A DNA stretch of 64,000 nucleotides, taken from Bradyrhizobium hipponense. Lineage in GTDB: Bacteria; Pseudomonadota; Alphaproteobacteria; Rhizobiales; Xanthobacteraceae. The translations under genes were made by a program, and so were the position numbers. Below, one piece after another: positions 34,740 to 44,241 of this stretch; positions within the stretch are counted from its first letter, which is position 1, and every line of letters starts with the position of its first letter. The DNA is taken from positions 1 to 64,000 of the forward strand of contig NZ_VSTH01000078.1 in NCBI RefSeq assembly GCF_008123965.1, written 5' to 3'. A model generated the notes under the pieces. That model did no database searches and was not told the origin of the DNA. It saw nothing but the letters and a program-made list of their open reading frames with translations.

Positions 34740-35604
34740 ACGGATCAGATTCTTGATCCACGCCATCGCCGTCTCAACGGCCCAATCTGTCTGATGGACC
34801 GTCAAGGCGGGGGGCTCCCCGCGCCATGGCCATGCGGGTTCCAAACGTGGATGAAGTAGGCCTTCAACATGGAACCGTCCGTTCTGTTGGCTAACAAGGT
34901 TGTCGACGTAATTGGCGGCGCCACGCTCGCGGCCCATCGACCAGCCCTTGTCATCGGATATGATCTTGATGGTGCTTTCGAGCGCCTTTGCCGCATAAAA
35001 GCCTGCACCTTGGCGCTGCCCATCGGCGCGCTCAATCGCTTCCTACAGCTCGCGATCGACGTTTGCCCATCTCGCGTCTCGCAGTAGCGTCCAGCAGGGC
35101 GCCGCGGTGCGCGTCTTGGTCAGCTCGTCTCTCGCAAGCTGCAGGATCCCGTTGTGATAGTGCAATCCCACATCCGGGCCTGCCGGAAGCGACTGTTCAG
35201 CTCATCCACGGCGCGTGCGACGATAGGGATTGCGTCCGGAGCGGCTCGACTGAGTTGGCGAGCTCGCTCTTCCGCCAAACGGAAAAGCAGCTCTACCAGG
35301 CTGAGACGCATTTTCAGACAAGGTGTCTGCGGTCCCATGACGGTCCATAGATCATAGGCTTCGGTCAGGAATTCGCCGCAGGCCGCGTCCCAGGAGGGCG
35401 CGTCGTAGAGACGTCTGCGCCCTGTTTCTCGCGCAAGTGCGTCGTGCGCGGCTTGAAGAAGTCAGCATTCAATTGCAAACCTTCAACAAGGTCGCCGAAG
35501 ACGATGTGCGCGACCTGCACGAAGAGTTGATGAATCTCAGCAGTCGGTCGATCGCCCCAATAGATCTGCTGAGGGTAACGGCGAACGAACAGGTCCTGGA
35601 TCAT
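34740..35604 (-). pseudogene. Broken STM4504/AbiJ-like abortive-infection-type gene
   Basis: Successive minus-strand frames give one protein. MIQDLFVRRYPQQIYW with LFVQVAHIVFGDLVEG comes first, followed by LYDAPSWDAACGEFLTEAYD after a frameshift near 35405. Then come ELNSRFRQA, a further shift into LHYHNGILQLARDEL, an in-frame stop (TAG) after ANVDREL, and finally KALESTIKIISDDKGW and TDWAVETAMAWIKNLIRR. This order matches a family of proteins related to AbiJ N- and C-terminal abortive-infection domains. At least two frameshifts and one nonsense codon make it dead. Its start overlaps the end of the upstream YhcG-like remnant by ATGA, so the two were once an operon. Confidence 0.7.
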
Positions 35605-36195
35605 GATGTTTCGCCGTCAATGGAGTCGTTTCCGCGCATGTTTCGAAGTTCCGCCAGAAAAACCGTGCCGACATCGACGGCTCGCTGCGCGGTCGCCGGG
35701 TCGACGTCCATAGCATGCGCGGCTTCGTTCATGACCCGCAGGGAGTCCAGAAGCTGCGCGGTACTGGCGGGGGCGAGGCTGCGACGATGCAGTTCGCGCA
35801 GCATGCTGCCGAGGCCGGTCGGTCGAGTCGGAGCAAAGCCGTGGTCACCCATGAAGTCCCGCAGGGCCCTCTCGATCTCCACGCGCATCTTGACGACAGA
35901 CATGAGCGGAAATTCATGAGCGAACTCCTCCACAGTCGGCAGGTCTTGCTGAAGCTGGAGCGGCAGTGCAGGTGAGAGCTGATATTGCGCTACACCCATC
36001 GGCTTGCTCGCGTCGCGTAGAGCATATTCGACAATCACCTCGTTACGGCCCTTACAGAGGATGATGCCGATCATCGGTTGATCGACCTGGTGCCGGAGTT
36101 GGTCGTCAACGGCCGAGAGATAAAAGTTCATCTTTCCTGCGAATTCGGGCTTGAAGATCTTCGATCTTCAGTTCGATCACCACCATTTAGCTGAG
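35601..36195 (-). pseudogene. YhcG/DUF1016-like PDDEXK nuclease remnant, N-terminus lost
   Basis: The segment VVIELKIED at about 36155-36185 shifts frame by one base into FKPEFAGKMNFYLSAVDDQL and GIILCKGRNEVIVEYALRD. These are hallmark regions of YhcG (DUF1016) proteins, where the E-x-K of the PDDEXK nuclease core lies in IELKIE. The remaining frame, 36131 to 35601, continues for about 115 residues beyond the nuclease core. The N-terminal half is absent upstream. It is followed, with a 4-base overlap, by the decayed AbiJ-like gene, suggesting a former restriction- or abortive-infection-type defence unit. Confidence 0.7.
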
Positions 36196-36823
36196 GTGAA
36201 TTGCCGCCTACCTAACTCGGTACGCGACACAAAGACACGTTCGCATGGTCGGACCGAAAGTCCGTCACGCTCGAGAGATATTGGTAAAGACGAATTCGTC
36301 TCGACAGGTTTCATGCCCATTCTAGTAAAGTCACGCATATTGGGTCTGTTGACCAAATGCGAGCGTCGTCCTCTAGGGCCAGCCTCATCATTTCGGTTTT
36401 CGCGATGTTCGACCTCGCCAACCCGGGTGCCTTTCGTCTGCAAGGCGAGCAGGAGCTTTGGGTTATGGCCGCGAAGGAGCTCCCGCCCGCCCCCCTCTCG
36501 ACATCGCCATGCCCAAGCCGCAAGCCGAGGTGCTCATCGGCGGACATGCGGCGGCGCCTGGACGTAAGACCTCACGTAGGCTAGCGGCATCATGCGGACC
36601 AAGTGCCCGAGCGACGTGATCTGGCGTGCCCAGAGTTGGCCATGCAAAAGCCATCGAAAAACTTTGAGAGAATAATGATCCTTAAGCGAACGAACCCAAT
36701 CCCTGAACCATTCTGTCGCGGTCCCTTGGTTGTGCTTTCACTAGCAATATATTGTTGGGCGGCTCAATGCTCATATGTTTCTAATCGGATTCGCCGCCTT
36801 GCAATAGAGGATCGCCTAACCCA
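36196..36823. other. Interval without recognisable gene
   Basis: About 630 bases containing only short open frames (for example minus strand 36177-36443) with no familiar motif. It includes the lost N-terminal part of the YhcG-like gene at its left and the promoter region for the DUF4239 gene at its right. No RNA gene seen. Confidence 0.35.
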
Positions 36824-37600
36824 ATGATCAAAGGTTGGTTGGACTTTCCAGCATTTGAATTGTTCGCGGTCCTCATCGCCCTTTACGCAACGACTGGCGC
36901 TGTCATTGTGGTCGCGAGTTTCAGCCCTGCAACGGTTGTGCTGGTGCGCCGCGTAGAAGGCGTGGTCGCTCCGCTTTTCGGCACGGTCGGAGTGTTGTTT
37001 GCGTTCCTGACCGGATTTTTGGCCAATGATATAACCGATCGCAACCGTCAAGCGGCCCGCGCGGTGCAGTCAGAGGCGGCGGAACTGCGCAACATCTATG
37101 CTGTTAGTAACGCGTCCGTCTCGGACATGGGCAGCCTCCGCTCAGTGCTTGCGAAATACGTCGCCGCCCTCGTGGATGACGAGTGGCCGGCGATGGCGCA
37201 GGACCAGGAGGCCCATTCGGTTGAGTCCGTCTATGACGCTTTGCTGCGAGAAGTGAGCGATCCTCGGATCGGTCAAGCAGCGGGTGCTGCGGTGCAGACG
37301 GCCTTGCTAAATGCCGCAGTCGGAGCGGGCAGCGCGCGCTCCGAACGGCTCGCGTTAGCCTCGGACCGCACGATCGATGCCAAATGGATTCTCGTCCTGA
37401 TCCTTGGCGTGGTGACACAGATATCGATCGGGTTGGTGCACCTGAAGAAGGCCGGTGCGCAAATTACGGCGCTAAGCGTGTTCTCAATCGCCGTCGTGAT
37501 GGCGCTGGGACTCATTGGTCTGCAAGAGCGTCCTTTTTCCGGTGATATCCGAGTAGAACCGGGACCTCTGGCTGAGGTCGCCAAAATCGCAGCGGATTGA
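36824..37600 (+). CDS. DUF4239-like membrane protein
   Basis: A protein of 258 residues with two N-terminal hydrophobic segments (residues about 10-35 and 50-70). A soluble helical middle part follows (about 75-185: EAAELRNIYAVSN, LLREVSD), then two C-terminal membrane segments (about 190-240). This bestrophin-like four-helix layout with a central loop is typical of DUF4239 proteins. No enzymatic residues are apparent. The start ATG has GAGGA about 12 bases upstream. It stands alone between a degraded defence locus and an effector pseudogene; function unknown. Confidence 0.6.
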   Translation: MIKGWLDFPAFELFAVLIALYATTGAVIVVASFSPATVVLVRRVEGVVAPLFGTVGVLFAFLTGFLANDITDRNRQAARAVQSEAAELRNIYAVSNASVSDMGSLRSVLAKYVAALVDDEWPAMAQDQEAHSVESVYDALLREVSDPRIGQAAGAAVQTALLNAAVGAGSARSERLALASDRTIDAKWILVLILGVVTQISIGLVHLKKAGAQITALSVFSIAVVMALGLIGLQERPFSGDIRVEPGPLAEVAKIAAD

Positions 37601-37639
37601 GGATGCATCAGCTTCTTGCGTTTAATGCAAACCATTCCC

Positions 37640-38122
37640 GCGTTGACGCAGCTGGGAGATCTGTCGCGCCCGCTCGCAGCACCTGCGCTTGAGCGGGGAC
37701 GAGATCGATATGCTGGAAGCCGTGCAGGGAATCGTCCTCGACGAGCATGGTAACGATACGCCAACTTCCTGTTGGTGCCAGTGAACGACGGCAGTGGCGG
37801 AATCGACGACGGCGGGCATTGGTCGCTGCTGTTCGTCGGTCGACGCGAGCTGGAAAGATGGCTTATCACTACGACTCTTCCAGGGGATTTCACCTCGCTA
37901 TTGCAAATCTCCTGGCAGCAAAGTTCGGCGCAACCTGCAGCCCGACCGCAGGGAAGCAACTATGATTGCGGCGTCTTTGTGGTGGAAGCCACACGGGAGC
38001 TGGTTCGGCTGTTGACGCAAGGGCAGCGTCCTGAGGACGGGCTGCTGCATCTCGCTGGGCTGATGAACTTGACGGATGCTATCGGTGAATGCGGCCGTTG
38101 CCGTCCCCAAAGCGGTGGATAA
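37640..38122 (+). pseudogene. Ulp1/C48 SUMO-protease-like effector remnant (NopD-like)
   Basis: The first frame ends in VQGIVLDEHGNDT near 37755. A frameshift then leads to ANFLLVPVNDGSGG, GGHWSLLFV and GSNYDCGVFVVEATRELVR. GGHWSLL contains the catalytic His, and the Cys of NYDCGVF matches the nucleophile of C48 ubiquitin-like proteases. The same arrangement occurs in the rhizobial type III effector NopD and its Bradyrhizobium relatives. The long N-terminal part of such effectors is missing and the core is frameshifted, so it is inactive. It marks this stretch as former symbiosis-island cargo. Confidence 0.75.
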
Positions 38123-39061
38123 AGATGAACCGAAGGCCAGCACGGCGGCGGCGACGACTGGATCAAGCTCATTTTCCGCCGCATCATCGAACGCGATTGG
38201 TCCGCGGACCAGGGAGGCGATATCTTCGTGGCGCGCGCTGTTATGATCCGGGATCGGTCTTTGCGTCTCGCGGTCGTGGTCGCCGACGAAACCAGCTTCG
38301 GTACGGAAGCCGAGCTTCACGAAGCGCTCATCGCCGATCGCGATGCGCTGCACGCGTAGAATCTCTGCCTCATCGAGCGGTCCCCGTCCCGCCTTCCCGA
38401 TGACCATTCCCCATCGCTGGATACGGTCCTGCGGTGGTCTCTCGCCTTCTATTGACGTAGCTCGACTTTGAGTCTTTGAGGAGAAGAACGGCAGCGGTTC
38501 GCGCGAGCAGATCTTTTGGAATCTGGCTCACTACGGCGCGGGCGCGTTCCTTGATATCCTGCGCAACAGACCCACCAGTACTGGCGTCTTGAAAACGAGC
38601 GGGCAGAAGTCCGGTGTACCCGGCAGATTGTTGCGGACACGATGCCGTGCCGAATTCTGCCCGGAACTGGCGTACTGGAGCTCGGTGTCAACGGAGATTT
38701 AAGTCGGCGCCCCAACAGCCATTCATGGAGAAACCAGATGCGACGTGTGTAGAGTTCTCGAAGGAGACGCCCTCTCGGGCGTGACTATCCGAAAGGTACC
38801 GCGTTTACCGTGAGGAGACTTCGGCAGGTAAATGGTTTGCCACGAGAGGCGCTGGCGCACCGCGCGGAGACGATCGAACCTAACGTCAATCAGCGATACG
38901 TATGGTTTTACAATCTCATCCTCGCGGCCGGGCCTCACATGAGCAAAGCTTAATGCGGGGCGGCGCGTCTCTCTCCGTTTCGTGATGACCGGCACGGACA
39001 GTGCCCTGTAGGGTGCCCGTGCTTTCGCGCCCGACCGCATGTTCGGGCTTCCATAAGGATC
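38123..39061. other. Gene-poor interval before the M16 protease pair
   Basis: About 940 bases. Open frames exist on both strands, such as minus 37898-38407 and a minus-strand reading through about 38450-38700, but none shows a known domain or good ribosome-binding site. It looks like decayed island DNA. The last 100 bases presumably hold the promoter of the M16 genes. Confidence 0.35.
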
Positions 39062-40453
39062 ATGATGTCCTCACACCGAGCGACCGCCCTTTTCGTTGCC
39101 GCACTTGTTTGCACGACCTCGCTGTCAAGCAGCGGCCTCCGCGCCCAGACCACGGTTACCTCCGAACGCCCCGCCAGCTTCACGCTCGACAACGGCCTGC
39201 AGGTTGTGGTGATCCCCGATCACCGCACGCCTGTCGTGACGCAGATGATCTGGTACAAGCTCGGCTCCGCCGACGAGACGCCGGGCAAGTCCGGCCTCGC
39301 CCACTTTCTCGAGCACCTGATGTTCAAGGGCACCGAGAAGCACCCGGTCGGCGAATTCTCCCAGACCGTGCTCCGCGTCGGCGGCAACGAGAACGCCTCG
39401 ACCTCGGTCGATTACACCAACTACTACCAGCGCGTGCCCCGCGAGCAGCTCGGCGTCATGATGGAGTTCGAGGCCGACCGCATGACCGGCCTCATCCTCA
39501 AGGACGAGAACGTGCTGCCCGAACGCGACGTCGTGCTCGAAGAGTACAACATGCGCGTCGCCAACAGCCCTGACGCGCGGCTGACCGAGCAGATCATGGC
39601 CGCGCTCTACCTCAACCATCCCTACGGCCGCCCGGTGATCGGCTGGCACCAGGAGATCGAAAAGCTCGACCGCGAGGATGCGCTCGCGTTCTACAAGCGC
39701 TTCTACGCCCCGAACAACGCAATCCTGGTCGTCGCCGGCGACGTCGACGTCAACGACATCCGCCCGCTGGTGGAGAAGAACTTCGGTCCGATCCCTGCGC
39801 AGCACGCAATCCCCGAGAAGCGCATCCGGCCGCAGGAGCCGATGCCGGCGGCGCCGCGCACCGTGACGCTGTCGGATCCGCGCGTCGAGCAGCCCGGCCT
39901 GCGCCGCTATTATCTGGTTCCGGCGGCCGCGACGGCGGCAACGGGCGAAAGCCCCGCGCTCGATGTGCTCGCGCAATTGATGGGCGGCGGCGCCAACTCC
40001 TATCTCTACCGCGCGCTGGTGACCGACAGGGGTCTCGCGATCAGCGCCGACGCTGGCTACGATGGCACGGCGCTCGACCCGTCGCAATTCTCGATCTTGG
40101 TGACGCCGAAGCCCGGCGTCGAATTTGCGCCGATCGAGGAGGCGATCGACAAGGTGATCGCCGACCTCGCGCAGAATACCGCACGCGCCGAGGACCTCGA
40201 GCGGGTCAAGACCCAGCTCATTGCCGAAGCGATCTACGCCCAGGACAATCAGGCGGCCCTGGCGCGCTGGTATGGCGGTGCCCTGACCACCGGTCTCAGC
40301 ATCGACGATATCAGGAGCTGGCCGGACCGCATCCGCGCCGTCACCGCCGAGCAGGTGCGCGACGCCGCGGCCAAATGGCTCGACAAGAAGCGATCGGTGA
40401 CCGGCTATCTGATCAAGGATACTGCGCCGAAACATAAGGAGAAGCGCTCGTGA
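39062..40453 (+). CDS. M16-family zinc metalloprotease, catalytic subunit (exported)
   Basis: A protein of 463 residues with an N-terminal signal peptide (hydrophobic residues about 8-27, ending near LRAQ). The inverted zinc motif HFLEH is at residues 81-85, and the third ligand is a Glu of ERDVVLEEY near 160. These are the hallmarks of pitrilysin/processing-peptidase-type enzymes that degrade short peptides, probably in the periplasm. The downstream gene encodes the non-catalytic partner and overlaps by GTGA. Such heterodimeric pairs are common in alphaproteobacteria. Either of the two consecutive ATGs at 39062 and 39065 could start it. Confidence 0.92.
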   Translation: MMSSHRATALFVAALVCTTSLSSSGLRAQTTVTSERPASFTLDNGLQVVVIPDHRTPVVTQMIWYKLGSADETPGKSGLAHFLEHLMFKGTEKHPVGEFSQTVLRVGGNENASTSVDYTNYYQRVPREQLGVMMEFEADRMTGLILKDENVLPERDVVLEEYNMRVANSPDARLTEQIMAALYLNHPYGRPVIGWHQEIEKLDREDALAFYKRFYAPNNAILVVAGDVDVNDIRPLVEKNFGPIPAQHAIPEKRIRPQEPMPAAPRTVTLSDPRVEQPGLRRYYLVPAAATAATGESPALDVLAQLMGGGANSYLYRALVTDRGLAISADAGYDGTALDPSQFSILVTPKPGVEFAPIEEAIDKVIADLAQNTARAEDLERVKTQLIAEAIYAQDNQAALARWYGGALTTGLSIDDIRSWPDRIRAVTAEQVRDAAAKWLDKKRSVTGYLIKDTAPKHKEKRS

Positions 40454-41811
40454 CCTATTCCTTCACCCGCCGCGCGGCACTGATCGGCGGCGCCTGCGCC
40501 GCGATGCTGACGCTGTCATCCGCGCCCTCGCAGGCTGCAGCCAAGATCCAGCGACTGGTGTCGCCTGGCGGCATCGAAGCGTGGTTCGTGCAGGACGCGA
40601 CCGTGCCCCTGATCGCGATGGAATATGCCTTCAGCGGCGGCGCGAGCCAGGATCCAGCCGGCAAGCCCGGCGTCGGCAATCTGGTCGCCGACCTGCTTGA
40701 GGAAGGCTCAGGCGATCTCGATTCCAAGACCTACCATGAGCGGCTCGACCGCCGGGCCATCAAGTTGAGCTTCTCCGCGACGCGCGATCACTTCCGCGGC
40801 TCGCTTCGCATGCTCAAGGACAACAAGGACGAAGCGTACGACCTGTTGCGGATGGCGCTGACCTCCGCGCGGTTCGAGCCGGCCGATGTCGAACGCATCC
40901 GCGCCCAGGTGATCTCCACCCTGCGCCGTGAATCGACCAGTCCGTCCTCGCTGGCCCACCGCAAGTTCCTCGAAGTCGCGTTTGGCGATCATCCCTATGG
41001 CAGGCCGGACACCGGCACGCTGGACAGCGTACCGAAGATCGAGATCGCCGATCTGAAGGACTATGCGCGCCGGATCCTCGCCAAGGATACGCTGCGCATC
41101 GTCGTGGTCGGCGACGTCGATCCCGATACGCTCGGCAAGCTGCTCGACAAGACCTTCGGCGCCCTGCCGGCCAAGGCTGAACTGACACCGATCCCCGACG
41201 TCGTGGCGGCCAAGCCGCCGCAGCGCGCCTTCATCCCGCTCGACGTGCCGCAGACCGTCGTCACCTTCGGCGGATCCGGCATCAACAGGCAAGTCCCGGA
41301 TTTCATGGCGGCCGATGTGGTGAACCACATTCTCGGCGGCGGCCTGTCGTCGCGGCTCTTCAAGGAAGTGCGCGAGAAGCGCGGGCTGGCCTATTCGATC
41401 CAAGAAGCGCTGCTCTGGATGGATCACTCCGCGCTGTTCATCGGCGAGACCGGCGCCCGCGCCGATCGCGCCGGCGAGACCGTCGATGCGGTCGAGAAGG
41501 AAATCCGCCGCATCGCCGAGGAGGGCCCGACGCAGCAGGAGCTCGACGAGGCGAAGTCCTATCTCAAGGGCTCGCAGATGCTGGCGCTCGACACCTCCTC
41601 CAAGCTGGCGTGGACGTTGTTGCAGTATCAGCTCGACAAGCTGCCGATCGACTATATCGAGAAGCGCAACACCATCGTCGACGCGGTGACGCTTGATGAC
41701 ACCAGGCGGGTCGCGAAGAAGCTCTGGGGCGACGGCCTGCTCACCGTAATCGTCGGCCGCGCCCCGCAGGCGGCCGCCCAGCCGGCAGCGGCGACCCCGA
41801 AGTCGAACTGA
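40450..41811 (+). CDS. M16-family protein, non-catalytic partner subunit (exported)
   Basis: A protein of 453 residues whose GTG start overlaps the previous stop (GTGA). The N-terminus FTRRAALIGGACAAML is a signal peptide with a twin-Arg pair. The fold matches M16, but the zinc motif position reads NLVADLLEEG instead of HxxEH, so it cannot bind zinc. The C-terminal half keeps the substrate-binding R/Y region (EKRGLAYSIQ). It forms the second half of the clam-shell with the product of the upstream gene. The C-terminus is Ala-rich. Confidence 0.9.
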   Translation: MTYSFTRRAALIGGACAAMLTLSSAPSQAAAKIQRLVSPGGIEAWFVQDATVPLIAMEYAFSGGASQDPAGKPGVGNLVADLLEEGSGDLDSKTYHERLDRRAIKLSFSATRDHFRGSLRMLKDNKDEAYDLLRMALTSARFEPADVERIRAQVISTLRRESTSPSSLAHRKFLEVAFGDHPYGRPDTGTLDSVPKIEIADLKDYARRILAKDTLRIVVVGDVDPDTLGKLLDKTFGALPAKAELTPIPDVVAAKPPQRAFIPLDVPQTVVTFGGSGINRQVPDFMAADVVNHILGGGLSSRLFKEVREKRGLAYSIQEALLWMDHSALFIGETGARADRAGETVDAVEKEIRRIAEEGPTQQELDEAKSYLKGSQMLALDTSSKLAWTLLQYQLDKLPIDYIEKRNTIVDAVTLDDTRRVAKKLWGDGLLTVIVGRAPQAAAQPAAATPKSN

Positions 41812-41850
41812 CGTTCCTAGGCGCACCTCCGTTGCGGTTTATCCCTGTCC

Positions 41851-42441
41851 CTAACCCCTCCCCCGCGAGGGCAGGGGTATCGCATATGGAATTTTCGAGT
41901 CTTTTCCGCTGCTTGGCTTCGCACCGGTTTGCCTGTCCAACCAATCTCCATGGAATCGGATCGAGAACAAAACCGAACGATTTGAGGAGCTGATGAACCT
42001 CGTCGTCGGTCTCGGGGAGCTGGATTTCGCCAGGCGGAGCAGCCCGAATGGAGGCATTGCACCCATAGTTGTCCCAGGCGAGCACATACCCGTCGCGCGC
42101 AAGCCCGCGCGCAAAGGCTGTTTGCTGGGGTGGTCGGAGTCGCGCTGCGCCAGTTGCGCGGTTTGGCGGATCACAGCTTCGCCGAGCGTCATGCTGCCGT
42201 CGAGCGTGTCGAGCACGGTCTCAGCCCTCTGCACGACAATGCGACCGAGAAGGTCGCATTTCTTAGCGACGCTGAGGCTGGTGCTGGAGGAGATTTCCTG
42301 TTCAAGGCCGAGCCGAAGCACGACTTGATTGAAGCGGGCTTGGGTGTGCTGTTCGAGGAGTTCGACGGCTGCGATAAGGATTGGTCCCCGCAACCAACCG
42401 AAAAGCTTTGGTCGAAGCCGATTTTCTGTATGAAGTGCCAA
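41851..42441 (-). pseudogene. Frameshifted remnant of an uncharacterised protein
   Basis: The minus-strand frame from 42441 reads sensibly through QRAETVLDTLDGSMTLGEAV. It then appears to switch frame near 42110 into VLAWDNYGCNASIR and ETDDEVHQLLKSFGF (42085 downward). The two pieces look like parts of one protein broken by a frameshift, with a degraded end. I do not recognise the family. It lies just beside a tRNA-Pro fragment, which fits eroded integrated DNA. Confidence 0.4.
41855..41876. repeat. Short palindromic hairpin downstream of M16 genes
   Basis: CCCCTCCCCC-GCG-AGGGCAGGGG forms an imperfect hairpin about 45 bases after the M16 stop. It may act as a terminator-like or dispersed intergenic repeat. 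No T-run follows, so rho-independent termination is doubtful. Confidence 0.35.
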
Positions 42442-42554
42442 CCCCGGGATAACCCCGGCTACGTCAGGAACGAACGGACATAACCAGGGTCGAATGAAGT
42501 CAAAACTCTCGACTTTTCAGTATTATGCGGCTCCATAACCGGGTTCGGGACGCA

Positions 42555-42588
42555 GGGGTCGCAGGTTCGAATCCTGCCACTCCGACCA
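42555..42588 (+). repeat. 3' fragment of a tRNA-Pro gene (likely attachment-site scar)
   Basis: The sequence GGGGTCGCAGG-TTCGAAT-CCTGC-CACTCCG-ACCA holds a complete T-arm, the 3' acceptor strand and the CCA end of an alphaproteobacterial tRNA-Pro. The D-arm, anticodon arm and 5' acceptor strand (expected CGGAGTG) are absent upstream, so it is not a functional tRNA. Displaced 3' tRNA ends are left when an element integrates into the 3' part of a tRNA gene. The amino-acid identity is from remembered consensus and could be checked easily. Confidence 0.75.
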
Positions 42589-42743
42589 TTCTTCCAAATA
42601 TCGACGTTTTCCTAGAGGCTTGGCGGACCGGCCGCCAGCGCCTCGGAAGCGCCTTATTGCAACGATTTTCAGCGTCGGTCCACGGCCGATTTGGCCGGGC
42701 AGGGCGGCCTGTGCGCGCGGCATGGCTTGTCAGGATGAACCGA

Positions 42744-43001
42744 TCAGCCGGGCTCGAACGAGACGACGACTCGCTTGGCCTTGATGCGGCCATGCACGCC
42801 ATAGCTGGAATCGAAGCTCAGTGTCGTTCCGTCGGGATCGATCTCAACGTCGAGCCCGAACATGATTCCGGCTTCCGTGAATTCGAACAGCTGGACTTCG
42901 ATCAGATCGAAGATGCTGAATGTCACGTCTACATGTTTCGTCAGCAAGAAGTTTCCGTGCGCATCGACCTCGGAGTCGATCCGAAAGGCGTGGGCGACCA
43001 A
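42744..43001 (-). CDS. Small hypothetical protein
   Basis: A protein of 85 residues with beta-rich sequence (FRIDSEVDAHGNFLLTKHV, FDLIEVQLFEFTE, GRIKAKRVVVSFEPG). A GGAGGA lies about 17 bases before a TTG codon at 43001; no ATG or GTG start is in frame, so the start is uncertain. Codon use is like neighbouring genes. No known domain. It begins a run of small genes on the same strand. Confidence 0.45.
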   Translation of the reverse strand: MVAHAFRIDSEVDAHGNFLLTKHVDVTFSIFDLIEVQLFEFTEAGIMFGLDVEIDPDGTTLSFDSSYGVHGRIKAKRVVVSFEPG

Positions 43002-43052
43002 TCGGCGGCGGATGTTGGTTCCTCCGTCCCCACGCCGAATCGCGGCGCCCGT

Positions 43053-43277
43053 CTACTTCCGCAGCAGCTCGCTCAACGCCGCCGTCGCCTCGGCGCAGCG
43101 GATCTCGTCGATCTCGCGCGAGAGGTTGAGCGCACCTGATTTCAGTGCCTCGACGTTCCGATTTTCCGGGTGCTCGCGCTCGAGCTGACCCAGCCGCTTG
43201 TTGAGATCGTCCAGCCTGGACTGCAATTGCTCGACGCTGGCGGTCCCGTTCACCACCCACACCCGTTGTGCACGCAT
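43053..43277 (-). CDS. Small coiled-coil hypothetical protein
   Basis: A protein of 74 residues with AGGGGAA 6 bases before ATG 43277. The middle (EQLQSRLDDLNKRLGQLE) has heptad spacing suited to a coiled coil, and the rest is helical. No catalytic motif. Function unknown; probably a small cytoplasmic protein. Confidence 0.55.
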   Translation of the reverse strand: MRAQRVWVVNGTASVEQLQSRLDDLNKRLGQLEREHPENRNVEALKSGALNLSREIDEIRCAEATAALSELLRK

Positions 43278-43433
43278 CGTAGTTCCCCTGATAGTCTCAC
43301 AGCGTTGTGAGCGGGGTTCGTGGCGGCAATGGGAGTTTCTTTTGTCCGGCGTCTGACGGACGGGAACCGTTGCAGATTAGCAACGCAAAAGCGAGGCCTC
43401 GCATTGCCAATCTGTGCCCCAAAACGATTCGAA

Positions 43434-43694
43434 TCAGGCGGCGCGAGGCCACTCGGTCGGTTGGCTCGAAAGCCGGTTTTCCAGGATTGCGATGCTGACC
43501 TGGAGATTGTCGCGCCGGGCCCTCAGGTTCAGAGCGAGCAGGGGATAGGCAAGGTTCGTCGGGTCGGAGATTCCGGCCTTGCGCTCTTCGTCGCGGATAT
43601 CGGCATCGAGCAGTTGCGTGCGCCAGCGCAGATCGGAAATCAGCGCATGGAGCTGTGTCGGCATGGTCGCTTCGAAACGGGACGTCGGCTGCAT
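43434..43694 (-). CDS. Small helical hypothetical protein
   Basis: A protein of 86 residues with a GTGAGG upstream of ATG 43694. The sequence is alpha-helical with charged and Leu-rich segments (LHALISDLRWRTQLLDADI). The plus-strand gene at 43883 has a similar length and a vaguely similar helical pattern. Internal ATG at codon 11 is an alternative start. No recognised domain. Confidence 0.5.
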   Translation of the reverse strand: MQPTSRFEATMPTQLHALISDLRWRTQLLDADIRDEERKAGISDPTNLAYPLLALNLRARRDNLQVSIAILENRLSSQPTEWPRAA

Positions 43695-43882
43695 GTGATC
43701 GCCTCACTTTGAGACAGACCCACGGCGGGTCTGGGGGATTGACCGCAGTGGAGCAAGCAGAATGCCAGCCTGGGGCCGGGCAGCGGGCCCGCCATGCCGC
43801 TTCCATGGGATGGCGCGGCCGTCACATCGGCCGTACACTCTGCTCATTGCAGATTTTTCATTTGTGTTTGTGAGGCAGCATT

Positions 43883-44095
43883 ATGTCGAGTGCGATGAAA
43901 TTGATCGTTGGGGGTTACACCCGCTTGAAGGATCGTCAGTCGCTGGAGCAGTTGGTGATGCACCGGCGGCGCCTGGTCGCTGATCTGAAGGCGACGACGG
44001 GCTTCGAGTGCGGGTCGTCAATCGCGCAGATCGATGAGGATATCGCCTTGATCGAAGCGGGCCTGCGGACCCTGTCGGGGCCGATCGGCGGTTGA
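43883..44095 (+). CDS. Small helical hypothetical protein
   Basis: A protein of 70 residues beginning at ATG 43883 with GAGG about 10 bases upstream. It is predicted helical (SLEQLVMHRRRLVADLKA, then IDEDIALIEAGLRTL), a layout common to short rhizobial proteins of unknown role. No domain recognised. Confidence 0.5.
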   Translation: MSSAMKLIVGGYTRLKDRQSLEQLVMHRRRLVADLKATTGFECGSSIAQIDEDIALIEAGLRTLSGPIGG

Positions 44096-44241
44096 TGCGT
44101 CGCGCGTCGGGGTCGTCACCTCCGCGCCACCAGCACCCCCATCAGGAACGCGACCATGAGCGCCGGTGCGCAGCGTCATCTCGCCATAGCCTTGCAGCCT
44201 GACCGATTCCTCGGGGTCCGATGTCATGCCAACGTTTCCCC

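Noticed and set aside
42500..42802. Minus-strand frame containing VGVAGFEPATPASRT
   Set aside because: This peptide is the reverse-strand translation of a tRNA 3' end and is a common false gene; it overlies the tRNA-Pro fragment.
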